From Hexactinellida sp. DTS-2022 (taxonomy: Eukaryota; Porifera; Hexactinellida): a stretch of 64,000 nucleotides of DNA. Under the pieces are notes generated by a model, which was not told where the DNA came from, did not search any database, and saw nothing but the letters and a program-made list of their open reading frames with translations. The stretch lies in contig JAPNXP010000002.1 of assembly GCA_028753945.1 (NCBI GenBank), positions 5,146,001-5,210,000 of the forward strand, in the 5' to 3' direction. The position numbers and the translations under genes are program-made. Positions 33,953 through 45,599 of this stretch are shown piece after piece; position 1 is the stretch's first letter, and every line of letters begins with the position of its first letter.

Positions 33953-34072
33953 GCGAAACTGAACTTTCAGTCTGAGTGGGCACGGATGTTGTCATTGGTG
34001 GGGGGGGTCATGTTATAATTAGGGGGGGGGGACACATGCCCCCCTGCTCCCCCCCCTTGGCTCCGCCACTGA
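33953..34072. mobile_element. Short hAT-like GC-tract fragment
   Basis: It starts like the MITE at 12,402 (CATAGGCGAAACT) and ends with a CAGTGGCGGAGCC-type hAT terminus on the minus strand (ending 34,072), with long G and C runs between. No target duplication. Confidence 0.45.
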
Positions 34073-34399
34073 TTCATATATAACCAAAGATTATATAGGT
34101 GCTTGTATACTCAATAGGCTTCTGTTTCATTCAATTCAAGTTTGTACAGTAAATATACTATGTTAACTATCCTGTGAAGCACGAACTAAGATATATTCTA
34201 TATACTTATGATATTTGACCGGTGGAGATTATCTCACTCGAAAAATGTATCACATTTTGAACTTCTCCAAAGTTTAAACGATGGAATAATATGAGTTATA
34301 ATTGAATATTAAATCGGATGCTTCCAGGATAGATCTATATGCCTACATATTGCAGAAACTTAGTTTTGTTGATTCGGAATCGAATTGAAGTCTCTAGGC

Positions 34400-34520
34400 C
34401 AGTGATGTTTTCCAGGTGGTACGCGGGGGAACGCCGTTCCCCCTCTATTTTTGCTGGGGGAACGGCATTCCCCTATAAGAAAATTCAATCCCGGAGGGAA
34501 CGGCGTTCCTCCTAATAGAT
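34400..34520. repeat. GGGGAACGCCGTTCCCC palindrome cluster
   Basis: Three copies of the palindromic motif GGGGAACG-[CG]CGTTCCCC (one truncated) lie within about 90 bp, in otherwise AT-rich DNA. They resemble subterminal binding-site repeats of a MITE whose ends were not found. Confidence 0.7.
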
Positions 34521-34721
34521 CACTCAGTTGTACAACTGTTTGTTTATATATTGATTGATGTCTTCATTAATCATACGAGACTTTCAGTCACGGGCTCAAT
34601 GAGGATTTGTTAATAACATGCTTAACAAGAATGAAGTAGTTTAGTTTTTAAAATATTGGTATCTTCAATTGTTAACCAGACAATTCAGATCACCCACATA
34701 ATGTTAAATCAAATTCTATTG

Positions 34722-35010
34722 TTTCAACTCGTTATTATTATATTGATTCAACTTGTGAGATCGAGTAGGCTTCTAATTTCCAATTGAAAAAAAAGATTAT
34801 ATATTTCATAACAACGACAGATTATGTGATTATATTTACTTCTGCGAGAATATTATAGCACTGTTAATATACTGACGTTGTTAATTATAATTAATTCAGT
34901 CCGTATATAGATGCTCCCAATTTGTTTATTAGGGGTTATCGAGTGTGCGTAATTGAAATTTGAATAGCCAAATTAATTAATTTATCATTTATGACAAAAT
35001 AATTGAACTT
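34722..35010. repeat. Dispersed repeat family I, copy 1
   Basis: Collinear with 46,010-46,300 over about 290 bp, with small indels (shared blocks include CATAACAACGACAGATTATG and GGTTATCGAGTGTGCG-like sequence). Non-coding. Confidence 0.75.
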
Positions 35011-35369
35011 AGTAAATATAAGTTGACATTGAAATTGGTGTTAAATTATAAATAATATTAATATTATTTATACTAATTAATTAAATATCATAAATCTCAG
35101 AGATCATAGAAGATAGAAACAAACTTTCAATTTATAAATTGGTCCTTATGGCACGTGCCACCTATACAAGTGGGTCTTGACACCTTGAGGTGATGATGAC
35201 ATCGTTTAAAGAATGTGTTTTTACAATTTTGTTAATTCGATATTTAAAATGGGTTAGTTCATGTTGGGTGATGACCCAACACTCACATAAAAAATGCTGG
35301 GTCATCAGCTGTTATATTCTACTCAAACTTGAATATCTCTAAAATAAAGTCAACTAAATGGAAACTTCC

Positions 35370-35585
35370 ACCACTCTGAGGGTCAATCCCTTCTGAAACA
35401 CCTTTTTGAAATAATTTAACACCTTCATAGTGATGATGACATGGCGAAAAAAAAATCCAAATTTGCAGCCTGTGCCGACAGCATGTTCCTTTGGAGGCAA
35501 TATCAATAAACCACCAACAAAATATAGTGCCACCATAGGAACATGCGTCGGCACAGGCTGCTATTTTGGATTTTTTTAGTTTTTG
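35370..35585. repeat. Hairpin repeat family E, copy 2
   Basis: Arms at about 35,447-35,499 and 35,527-35,577 (GCAGCCTGTGCCGACAGCAT paired with CGTCGGCACAGGCTGC…) form a long, well-paired stem with a ~27-nt loop. The left flank matches 7,741-7,785 and the segment at 4,101-4,150. Confidence 0.8.
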
Positions 35586-36319
35586 TTATTGTTATAATAT
35601 TCATATAACATTTTCTAACATATTTTATACATTACTATTATTTGTCATTGTTATAATATTCATATAACATTATATAACTTTATTATTTTGTTATTTATAT
35701 TAATATAGAAATACATTTGTTTCATACATAAATTATGAATGCGATTTGGGAAGGGGAGTCAGACTCTCCGAAGGACAGTTAGGCAGTTCTGCTATTTAAT
35801 TACAGACTCGACTGATATACACTATGCTATACCATTTGGATGTACAAAAATTGAGATTTGTCTACTAAATATAATAATTGTAGGCCAATCGAATCGCATA
35901 ATCTTTAACTAATTAATCAATACTTCCATCAATAGGTTACTGGAAACAGAAAGTTGTATGTTGCAAACCTGTGTTCATAAAAGCTAATCAGAAAGTGAAA
36001 AACTGACTGATTCGGTTAAAATTATAGTGCACCTAGCAGGGTTCATTCATCAAGTAAATATGAATAAACTTTTCTAGGCGAATATGGCAAACTGTTTGAC
36101 ATTAGTTGTGATATTTCTCCACACTGGGATTGATTTAGTTACAAGAGTAAAATGAGCTATTTTGATATATAAACTGTTTGCTATCCAGTAGCCAAGTAAA
36201 TAATTAGTTCCAACTAGTAAGTTGCCTCACACTGACTATGCAAAATGACCAAACAAAACTACATTAAAGTTTAAAGAGCCGCGTGAAACAAGAATAATAA
36301 TTACTATAAGAGGCATTAA
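35586..36319. other. No recognisable feature
   Basis: AT-rich DNA with a local duplication of an ATTCATATAACATT-like segment near 35,590-35,680. No gene was seen. Confidence 0.4.
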
Positions 36320-37038
36320 GGTTAAATTACGGCAGATTCATGTAAAAAAACACATAAATTTCGTTTTGAAGTAAGATGTTTAATTTTCACATATATAATA
36401 GAAGACATTATAGCTATATCGAAACTGAAAACGAAATCGAATTATTTTGAATAAATTCGATTTTATGGGGCGTGCAGTTTTATGGTAATACAAAAGTCCC
36501 ATAGGGGGATTTCTTCAGACTCCACCTGATAAGTGTGTCGATCTCAAGATCATTATTAGCTAAAGACATATTATGTGCGATATATCACATAGATCATCGT
36601 TATATGCTGTAGGTGACTGGTTTAGAATTTTGATTTGACCTAAATAAAAAAAGTTGCGACCTTTTGAACTAAAGAAATCATTAAAAAGGTCATGTTTTTA
36701 TGAGATATTTGATAAAATGTTTGAAAAATAATTTCAGAGTCATAATTCAAAAATGTAAACCGACTACCAACTCCGTACGCTTATAATCTTTCAATATTGA
36801 TTCTGATAACAAACATTGATGGCCGCATTGCCAAATTACACTATAATATCGACCACCACTTTTTGAAATCGCCCTATGGGAGATTTGTATTAGCCAAATA
36901 TTGAAACCGACAAAAAATAAAAAGTATAATATATTGAGACATTTTCTTTTTTGTTTATTGCTTTGTATCGTACCTTGATCTATTTCTAACAATTACAGAT
37001 TAATACAAGAGATTTCATTCCCGTGGGGTAATTTAACC
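36320..37038. mobile_element. TTAA-type MITE, family A, copy 2
   Basis: A 719-bp element with GGTTAAATTAC / GTAATTTAACC ends and TTAA on both sides (36316-36319, 37039-37042). Collinear with 60,889-61,606 and inverted relative to 883-1602. Confidence 0.88.
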
Positions 37039-37107
37039 TTAAGAATTAATTCAAAGACTTGTTTCGAGTGGCGGCTTTCAGGGGGGCAATTAATTTACAT
37101 CTTTTAA

Positions 37108-37223
37108 CCCTCGTCTGGCTAGGAATGTAAAATTGAAACTGAAAGTTAATTGAATTTCAATTTAAAGTGAATGTGAAAGTGGGGTTTTTCTATTTATACC
37201 TTTTATCCCAAGCCAGCCGAGGG
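37108..37223. mobile_element. Tiny piggyBac-type MITE
   Basis: A 116-bp unit flanked by TTAA (37104-37107, 37224-37227) with TIR CCCTCGTCTGGCT / AGCCAGCCGAGGG (12 of 13 matching). A CCC start next to TTAA is the piggyBac signature. Non-coding. Confidence 0.8.
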
Positions 37224-37309
37224 TTAATCAACCGTTATATATATAAATAATATAATATATATCACTAACACTTCTGGCAACGGGGCAGAAAAACGATTGA
37301 TTAATTGGA

Positions 37310-37500
37310 AATTTGTTTCTATGTTAAACAATATTTTGAGATTAATGACCTTCATTAAAACAGCAACGCGATAGTTTTTATCGACAACAATGCGTAGCCA
37401 TCTATTAAAGTAATTCAATAGCTGCCATATTTTTAAAGATGATTATCACGAACGACTTTAGTGGGTCGGTATTTCGAATGAGAATGAATAAAGAATAGAT
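37310..37500. repeat. Dispersed repeat family H, copy 1
   Basis: Similar to 39,280-39,485 (shared AGTAATTCAATAG-TGCCATATTT and ATGAGA-TGAA-AGAGAATAGA-like blocks). Both lack coding potential. Confidence 0.55.
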
Positions 37501-37545
37501 AAAGAAAGGTAAATATCAGTATAGTATAGTATGTAATATGTTCTA

Positions 37546-38518
37546 CAGCAACCAGCCAAAAGTATATGAACAACATGAATTCTAATCAGGGTGTTATCCA
37601 GGCGTGCTGGGCGCGGCTAAAGGAGCGTAATTTGGAAGGATTTTTATCTAGGCGTACAAAAATCGATTCTAGGCTTAGAATATCAGAGTTGCTCCCATAG
37701 ACTTAATACAAGATGAGTAATCTAGGCGTACAAAATGAAAATTGAACGAGCTCTAACTAAATCTAGGATCGCTGTAAATTTTCCTGGATGAATACCTGAT
37801 TCTAATGCAGACAGCACAATAATCGACTGGGAACTTATTAATGGCTGTTTAAACCACTCTAAAATGACTATAAATATCTTTCTATAGTTATAACTTTAAA
37901 AATTTTGTGATTTCATGTCATTTTAGGCAATATCCATTTAGTGGAATAAGTGTCCCTCGAACATGCCACTTGTCGCACAAATGGGAATGTAACTCTATCA
38001 CAGTAGAGAACATTCAGTGTATTCTACAGGCATTTGTAATTACGCTCCTAATCCTGGTCTGAAACAATTTTCATACGCCTAAATCACAAATTAATGTTAC
38101 GGTATAGGAGAAGATTCCAAATTTTCGCGCTCCTAAATTCAAATTTTTCAAAAATCATACTCCAAAAGGAGCGTCTCGCGCTCTTGGATAATTAGTGGAG
38201 AACATTCGTAATTATTCGAAATGAATCCCCTAGAATAATTCGTCCATGTGGAATTCAAAACTGCAATCAGAAATTATACTTTCTGAATTGACTGAATAAT
38301 GATCAGATAAAATATATTCAATTGTCTAATTAGATACTAGTTAATAAGTTTAACACCTCCATAAAAATCTAAATTCAAAGGTTTTGCTAATTTATTTACG
38401 TAACATATCGTCTTATGTAAACATCCATGTTGAAGTCCCTACAAATGTTATTATGCTACTATAAGCTTTAATTTAGGAATACAAATTATTGCTGTTCAAA
38501 TACTTTTGGCCTGTAGTG
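37546..38518. mobile_element. TA-inserting MITE with CCAAAAGTAT TIR
   Basis: Bounded by TA (37544-37545, 38519-38520). The left end CAGCAACCAGCCAAAAGTAT and right end ATACTTTTGGCCTGTAGTG are diverged inverses sharing GCCAAAAGTAT-TGAACA with each other and CCAAAAGTAT with the element at 12,131. Another TA element is nested in it. Non-coding. Confidence 0.7.
37597..38188. mobile_element. Nested TA-flanked MITE (TCCAGGCGTGC family)
   Basis: 592 bp between TA dinucleotides (37595-37596, 38189-38190), with imperfect TIRs TCCAGGCGTGC / inverse of TCCAAGAGCGC. About 150 bp of its right part also occurs at 16,070-16,214, confirming a dispersed family. Confidence 0.65.
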
Positions 38519-39279
38519 TACAGTACTATCAGTATAATAAAGTGCAGTTACAATATGGAGAAGATGGCTGATTTACATCAAAAACCGTTAATAAAACGTA
38601 ATTGGTTAGCGACCTGTTTATTTTAATTGATAAATAGAAAGAACATCCTGAGGAGAATACAACCTCTATATTTTCAATTGCAAAATTCGAATTATCAAAA
38701 AGTCACTAGGCCAGAATACACTTTCGATATAACACGGACAAAGACCAAATTAAGAAATCGGACTTCGAGGAGCACGTCTACAGGAAATTATCTATCTCCT
38801 ATATACATTTTAAATTTCCATCCCCATTGGTCCAGTCAGCCGATCTCGTACGGCAGGACGGACGGAACTCCATTAGAACGATTACAGAACTGTGCATTTT
38901 AAAGTATAAACTATAGTAGGACCCTGCTATAACGTTTTTCGCTAGAAGAAGCACACTAAAAATTGAACCGAGGAGCGAATGGGAATCCAATCCATTTGCG
39001 AGAAATTTATAACATATCCAAATCTGCTAAAATACGTTTTTGGGAAAGGTTTTAATCCTAGGCAGTGTCTGGTTGTCGACAGTATATCACGGAAATTCCC
39101 AGCAACCAACTTTCACATATCTCAGGTACTAAACACTTACGCGCCAATAATGTAAACCCTTTAAAATACCTTTCACAGGTGAAGAAATGTGTCTAACTAC
39201 TATCAGTTTCCTTCGCTTTAGCTTGATGTCTAGAGAATTAAAATTGCATAAATGGAATAATTTAAAGCGTTAAAGATTC
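38519..39279. other. No recognisable feature
   Basis: Mostly AT-rich. A 91-codon open frame at 38,627-38,902 (+) has no recognisable similarity and is probably chance. Confidence 0.4.
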
Positions 39280-39485
39280 AGTTTGGAGAACACCAAAGAA
39301 TCAAACAGTTAAAGCATTAGTTAAGATAGCAATGCGATATGTTTCATCAACAAAATGCAAGCCATTTTCTATAGTAATTCAATAGTTGCCATATTTAAAA
39401 GGATGATAATCTCGATCGAGCTCAGTCGGTGTCCCGAATGAGATTGAAGAGAGAATAGAGATAGAAAGCTAAAATACTGTGTAGA
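39280..39485. repeat. Dispersed repeat family H, copy 2
   Basis: Matches 37,310-37,500 with many substitutions. Confidence 0.55.
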
Positions 39486-39942
39486 GACAACGAAGTTCAA
39501 TGAAACATGCTCACACTGTTAAGTGAATAAAACAAAATCCATTGTGGTCCGTTACACAAATAATGGATAGGTACAAAATATTTAGTTTAGAAAACTTTCT
39601 AATGAACTCATTTATAAAGTGGCTGAACTTTGGAGACGAATAAAATCTCAGTCTACGTCATTGGGTGATTCGCATAATCCTAGTACTTATGTATAAACAC
39701 GGAGACGGATAGCATTGAAATTTGTACAATTATTTGTAAACCTTTACTACAGAGAAATTCGAGTCGAACTTTAAATAGGCTAAATGTCCCCGGTGTTTTC
39801 CAGTGATCCGATTGATTGTGGCGCATTTTATATATTTATATTAATGTATTAGCTCTCTATAGAAAAAAAGAAATCGACTCTAGCTCATATACTTCTCTAG
39901 TTATAGTATTGTTTGTGAAACTCGAACTATGGTATAAATGTA

Positions 39943-40324
39943 TTAAGATTCACAATTACAGTGAATTCATCATAAATTACAAGGTTCTAGCAAATAGGCT
40001 TATCCGCAAGTTCTCATAACTATGTAGAATACATATATTACATAGATCGATGGACCCAATTTTTCAGAATGATGTTATCAACTTTCAATTCAATGAAAAG
40101 GCGATGACTTGGCAAAATTTTGGTGATTTTCTGAAAATTATCAAAAAATTTCCAAGTCATCGCCTTTTGATTGAATTGATAGGTAATATCAACATTCTGA
40201 AAAATTGGATCCATTGATTTATGTAATATATGTATTCTACATAGTTTTGAGAACTTGCGAATAAGCCTATTTGCTGGAACCTGATAATAATTGATGAATT
40301 CATTGTAATAGTGAATCTTATAGT
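39943..40324. mobile_element. Foldback element (~185-bp arms)
   Basis: The left arm 39,943-40,130 is the near-perfect inverse of 40,140-40,324 (blocks such as AAAAGGCGATGACTTGG / CCAAGTCATCGCCTTTT and AATTTTTCAGAAT / ATTCTGAAAAATT). There is almost no spacer, and the outer GAACTAT is shared with a small indel. Nothing is coded. Confidence 0.85.
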
Positions 40325-40335
40325 TCGTCAACGGT

Positions 40336-40791
40336 TTCCTGAATGGAAGTTGAACGAACTGAGCGAACGTAAGAACTGAATGACAAACTGAATGAACGAA
40401 TTGAACGAACAGAACTAACGAATTGAACGAACGAACTGAACGAACTGAACAAACGAACTGAAAGAATCAAACTGAATATCGATAAATTAGAAATACTGAA
40501 TCATTAATCAAAACGTAGAATATAAATGTATCACTAGAGAAGTAAATATAAATAGTTCACTTCTAATACCTGCTTGTCAAACCTAATAACCACAACCAAC
40601 TCATCTGAACTGAACGAACGAACGAACGAATTGATTGAACTGAACCAACGAGGGTCAGCCCTTTGAACGAACTGAACTAACGCTGGTGGTGTTGAAGTTA
40701 GGAGGTGAACTTCAACGAACTGAACATGCGGTAATTTTGAGATAAACTGAATTGGGTTTATTTAGTCAGTTCGTGAACCTTTCATTCCCTG
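40336..40791. mobile_element. hAT-like element made of GAACGAACTGAAC repeats
   Basis: Dense direct repeats of GAACGAACTGAAC-like units at 40,345-40,480 and 40,600-40,735. The right end reads CAGGGAATGAAAGGTTCACG on the minus strand (ending 40,791); a diverged inverse sits at about 40,336. No clear target duplication, so the superfamily is inferred from the CAGGG end only. Confidence 0.55.
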
Positions 40792-41131
40792 CTTGGAATA
40801 CTAATATGTAGGTACAAATAATGATACTTCTCAGTAATACTATTGCAAGATTCTCAACAGATAGAAATCATACAAAATATAGTCCTGTTGTGGAATTTTT
40901 TTAATAAATTCTCATAACAAGCTAGCAATTCAAAATGGGCGACATTTACTTGGATACAAACAGGAATATACACATATATATAACGAATGAAATTCAAACT
41001 ATTCCACGATAAGTTTGTGAAGTAAATATTATACCGTAGATACTCTAATAGTAGCCCCTATTCGAATAATCCCCTACGCACCTCCGATAATAGCCCCCCC
41101 AAATTAGCAAATACAATTTAATACCGGTACC
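40792..41131. other. No recognisable feature
   Basis: AT-rich, with a C-rich TAGCCCC segment near 41,055-41,100 that looks like transposon debris. Confidence 0.4.
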
Positions 41132-42250
41132 CAGTGGCGTAACTAGGCGCTTGGTAGCCCCTGGACAAATAAAAATTTGAGGCTCCTAGACAATTGCTTT
41201 CTAAGCATCAAACCTCAACTTAAAATATTAATCATAATTTAGTAATCATAAATTTGACTAATCCATGTGTATCTAAATTCAATATACGTAGGTTGACACA
41301 TAAAATATACAGAGCTTTGCAAAAGGATTTAGAATGTTCATCTCCGAGATTTTCTTTGGGCGAATGTGCTAATTACTTCATCGATATCTATCTTCTTGGA
41401 TTCTTCAGCTTCTATCGATAACAGTGCTAATCCGTCAAGTCTAGCCTGCGAAATTTTTGAACGTAGATAATTTATTATAATCTTAAGTTTGGAGAATGAG
41501 CGATCTACAGAACAGACGGTAACAGGTAAAACGAGGAACAGGGCACAGGCAGTACCCAATACAGGCATGGACGAAATTATTCCAGAAGATATTGGTAACA
41601 TTAAAATATCCAACACAGTCTTAGAATCAGTCTCTATCTCTTTCAGGAACTCATGCCTGAAACTTCGCAATTCTGATACTAAATCATCACTATGATCAGT
41701 TTTATACACTTCGAGAAGCTGATAAACAGCTTGTTCTAATCTACTATTCGATGATTTTGTCATTTTGGAGGGATTTAAAATGCTAAAAATATCAGTCACC
41801 AATCTTTGTCCCATAAATCGAATTTCGAGTTGTCTAAGTGCTGTATCAACAATGGTATTAAAAACATTAAGTCGGAATTTGCTTGCGGGTTCATGAAGAC
41901 GTTGATCAATTGTTAACTCGCCGAAATACTTCTTGTTTGTGCTGAACCTTTCCGTTCTAAACTCTGGAGTTATATTCCATCGAGTAGCTAAAATATCTGC
42001 AAATGAAAGTATACTCCTCCAAGACTCGCGTGAATAGAGGAATTCTCTGAACGCCATTGACAAAATGTAGTTTCGGAAGACAAGTTAATTGTGTTTGTTT
42101 GCAATTTACTGATGCTTTATTTATCGCTATTAATAAGTGTTCCCAAAATATAAGGAAGACTATGAACTCATAAGTTTCTACCTTTTTTCAGACCTATTGC
42201 CTCAGTTCGTTCCATTGGATCTTTTCTTTCAAGGCAGATTCTAATTAGGA
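41132..42250 (-). mobile_element. 5'-truncated hAT element
   Basis: The 3' terminus is CAGTGGCGTAACTAGG (plus strand, 41,132), a standard hAT TIR. It encloses the transposase C-terminus on the minus strand. The opposite TIR was not found, so the 5' portion is missing. Confidence 0.7.
41338..42063 (-). pseudogene. hAT transposase C-terminal part (ZMYM1-like type)
   Basis: 241 codons open from 42,063 to the stop at 41,338. Residues ~175-225 (VTVCSVDRSFSKLKIIINYL followed by LRSKISQARLDGLALLSIE) are the hAT dimerisation domain, as seen in ZMYM1/TTF-type hAT proteins ('SxxRSFSxLK…RLxxLALLSIE'). Protein-like sequence continues upstream to about 42,240 (a VETYEFIVFLIFWEHLL segment typical of the same family) but in another frame with stops, so the gene is broken. 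The zinc finger and catalytic Asp regions are absent. Confidence 0.75.
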
Positions 42251-42789
42251 CTTTCAATATGTCAACATACCTATCCCTAACAGACTTTAAATACCGTTTT
42301 TTTTGCAAATCGGTATTTTTCCCTCTTTTTCATGCATTTAGGGTGGCAAAAAACCCGATTTCGACTGTAATCCAATATAGTGGAGTATATATACAAATCA
42401 GTGGAGTATTGTTGAGTATACGTGGAAACTTTTAAAAAAATGAGTATTTTTAAATTTTCCCATAATAATATGATAAAATATTATCACATATTTGCCACGT
42501 AATTTGTTTCCAGGTAAACCTAAAAGTACTAAATGTGTGTGAAACTCTAGGATAAATAAAATGGAGTTTATTTAAAATAAAAGATAATAAATATGACAAT
42601 GGGGTAGACGAGAAAAATAAATAGTAATAAAATTTTCTGACAGAACTCCAGGCTTTCGATTCGCTGCCTATAATTGAAAATTCGCTCATTCGTTCTATCC
42701 AGCTGGTCACGGATGATAAAATATTCCTTTCTGATCTCGTTACGTTCGATTCGATTAGCGTCAACTTCTGCGGAAAATTGTCACGATGC
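42251..42789. other. No recognisable feature
   Basis: AT-rich with a few GTGGAGTAT direct repeats near 42,380-42,425. No gene was seen. Confidence 0.4.
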
Positions 42790-42910
42790 AAAGGACATTT
42801 TGAAGGTGGAAGGTGATTTTGTGGAAGGTGATGTTGTGGAAGGTGTTGTGGAAGGTGATGTTGCGGAAGGTGTTGTGGAAGTTGTTGTGGAAGTTGTTGT
42901 GGAAAGGTAT
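42790..42910. repeat. GTGGAAGGTGATGTT minisatellite
   Basis: About ten units of 9-15 bp (GTGGAAGGTGATGTT / GTGGAAGTTGTT) in tandem. It is open in several frames only because of its repeat nature. Confidence 0.9.
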
Positions 42911-43519
42911 TATGAAAAAGGTTTGTATATTCTCTTTATATAACACTTTCATTCCAGATAAGAAATTCACGATTTCATAGCGAATTGAGAATATTATATA
43001 AACTTCCTCTTCAGTGGCTTCATAGCCGGAAGTAGCGAAAAAATCAAGGATGTATTTTAGTTAAATAAAGTTGTCATTTCATGCTGAATACAATAGAAAC
43101 TATCTAATATAATTGCTTGTAGATTGAAAGCCTACAAGCTATAGAAAATTATTATCAAAGTCAAAATAAATTGATGGTTCCATTTAGTAGTAAGCAAAAT
43201 TAAAAAAATAACTTGTCGTTTGATGTTGATAATTACTTCTAACCAAGATGGATGTAACTAAATTTAGTCTCTATAATACAATTTAAGTATGCTGAATCTA
43301 ATTTGAAATCGCATTGGGTGTAGCTCGTATATTTAGTCTAGAAATTTCGATTTCAAATTCATAGTTCAAACATCTAAGATATTTTCGTAAATATTTCAAA
43401 GTGAGCAATAAAAAAAATGTCAACGAATGTCAGGCCGATATTAATACATTATCTTAATTAGTATATCTAGAATGATTTAAAAAAATTACAGCTTCCGAAA
43501 CAGTGAGCAACTTTAAATA

Positions 43520-44070
43520 TTTTAGTGAATTCCATTGTCACTTTTTGTTGCTATGAAAATGCAAAAGCTAACTATTTTTTGCATTTCGGTAGTATACCTC
43601 AGTAATTACACAAATTTATAGCAGGAATTTTATAATAAGAACAAGTGAGCACTTAAGAATAATTTCTTCAATGAGAGCACCGAGCTATGAACTCATATTG
43701 AGTTTTGAAATTGAAGGAAGTGAGTTTTGAAGAATTCGGAGACAATTTAGTGTGATGCACAAGAGACAGCTAAGCTAGAAAATACGATCTAAGTTTTATA
43801 TGAGTTCTAATACACATTATGGTTACATTCAGTAAGCGTCTACCCCCTTTACATTAATGTAAATCTATAATATCCGTTGGGAACTGGGCTTTTAATTAAA
43901 TTTTCCCATGTTCAAGATATTTGCACAATGCATGGGTGAATAATAGGAGATTGTTAACAAACCAAAAAATTATTATTTCATCTAATTACACCAGATCGCC
44001 CAGAAGTAAACTTAAGAGACTGCTAACGTCCTTTTTGACGATGCTATTCAATTCCCAGCTATCAATAACC
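43520..44070. repeat. Family C repeat, copy split by a hAT foldback (left part)
   Basis: Collinear with 51,365-51,866 for about 500 bp. Interrupted at CAATAACC (44,063-44,070) by the element 44,071-45,377; the rest continues at 45,378-45,470. Confidence 0.8.
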
Positions 44071-45377
44071 AGGGACTTCTTTAATATAGGGACTGTAAAC
44101 TTCGTTTTACGGTAAATTAGCGTAGGCCTAAAACAGTATTGTTACTTATTGATATCCCGTAATCCGCTAATGCTAGACATAGGAAATGTATTATTGTCGT
44201 ATAGGAAGTCATATTTTGGGATTCCAACGGTAATATTGGTTCATCTAAAATATTTGTGGAATGTAAGTTATGCGATTTTCACACCCTTCCATATATGGTA
44301 ATTTTGTTAAAATCTCGAGATTAGTTAGTTTTATACATATGAAATATATTATTGGCGAATGGGAAATGGGAATTCATATTTAGGGACTCAGTAGATCACA
44401 TGATTTACCTAAAGCATTCCCATTAGCCTATATTATTATTTTGGCACTCTCCACAGGAGGATTGCCCCGACCCTGTTTTGAGCTAATACTTACATATCAG
44501 ATATCTGTAATTATGTTGTTTATTTAAAAAAAAACAATCCTGGATTCGGTTTACCGGTTACCGTTGCCGACATCGGTTAACGATTAGAGATTTTATTAGC
44601 CAGTTAGCCGGTCTGTTGAATAACAGTAGAGTTATTGGGAAATTAATGCATAAAGTATTAAATTTTTTTGAATTTTATCTGAATATGTAGTCCTAAATCC
44701 ATTTCTCATGACCACTTAATACATTTTATTGGACAACATTGATTTAAATATAGATTTGAAAGAAACTTATCAAGATTTTTTAATAATGTAAGAATTAGCT
44801 AAACTACAAAACAGGGTCGGGGCAATCCTCCTGTGGAGAGTGCCAAAATAATAATATAGGATAATGGGAATGCTTTAGGTAAATCAATGTGATCTACTGA
44901 GTCCCTAAATATGAATTTCCATTTCCCATTCGCCAATAATATATTTCATATGTATAAAACTAACTAATCTCGAGATTTTAACAATATTACCATATATGGA
45001 AAGGTGTGAGAATCGTATAATTTACATTCCACAAATATTTTCGATAAACCAATATTACCGTTGGACACCCAAAATATGATTTCCTGTACGAAAATGATAC
45101 ATTTCATATGTATAAAGTTAAGTAATCTCGAGATTTTAACAAAATTACCATATATGGAAGGGTGTGAAAATCGCATAACTTACATTCCACATATATTTTA
45201 GATAATCCAATATTACCGTTGGACTCCCATAATATGACTTCCTATACGACAATAATACATTTCCTATGTCTAGCATTAGCGGATTACGGGATATCAATAA
45301 GTAACAATACTGTTTTAGGCCTACGCAAATTTTACCGTAAAACGAAGTTTACAGTCCCTATATTAAAGAAGTCCCTG
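44071..45377. mobile_element. hAT-type foldback with long arms
   Basis: Starts AGGGACTTC and ends GAAGTCCCTG; 8-bp target duplication CAATAACC (44063-44070, 45378-45385), confirmed by the uninserted copy near 13,790. The left arm (44,071-44,480) pairs with the right arm (44,808-45,377). The right arm contains an extra tandem copy of a ~160-bp internal segment (44,943-45,101 and 45,102-45,262). The centre has a CCGGTTACCGTTGCC-type palindromic block. Non-coding. Confidence 0.88.
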
Positions 45378-45475
45378 CAATAACCTATATGTCAATAATA
45401 CTTCACTTTTGAGTATCTGCAACCAAAATGCCTATTTCCTAACAACTTCCGTTTTAAGGGGTGAGTCTGCTAGAG
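45378..45475. repeat. Family C repeat (right part)
   Basis: Continuation of the target repeat after the hAT insertion. It matches 59,740-59,820 and the reverse of about 13,735-13,790. Confidence 0.65.
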
Positions 45476-45599
45476 GTCACTTCAACCAAAAAAACTGAAC
45501 ATCAGCATTTGAAATTTTCTGTTGATATGCGCCATGCGAGATGAGTTCAAAAGTGCATTAAAACACAACAAAAACACTCAGTTAATAAATTATATTTTT

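Noticed and set aside
40038-40331. 97-codon minus-strand frame
   Set aside because: It lies wholly in a palindromic foldback, where both strands give similar spurious frames.
42674-42943. 89-codon plus-strand frame with VEGDVVEGVVEG repeats
   Set aside because: Produced by the GTGGAAGGTGATGTT minisatellite; the antisense frame gives equally repetitive peptide.
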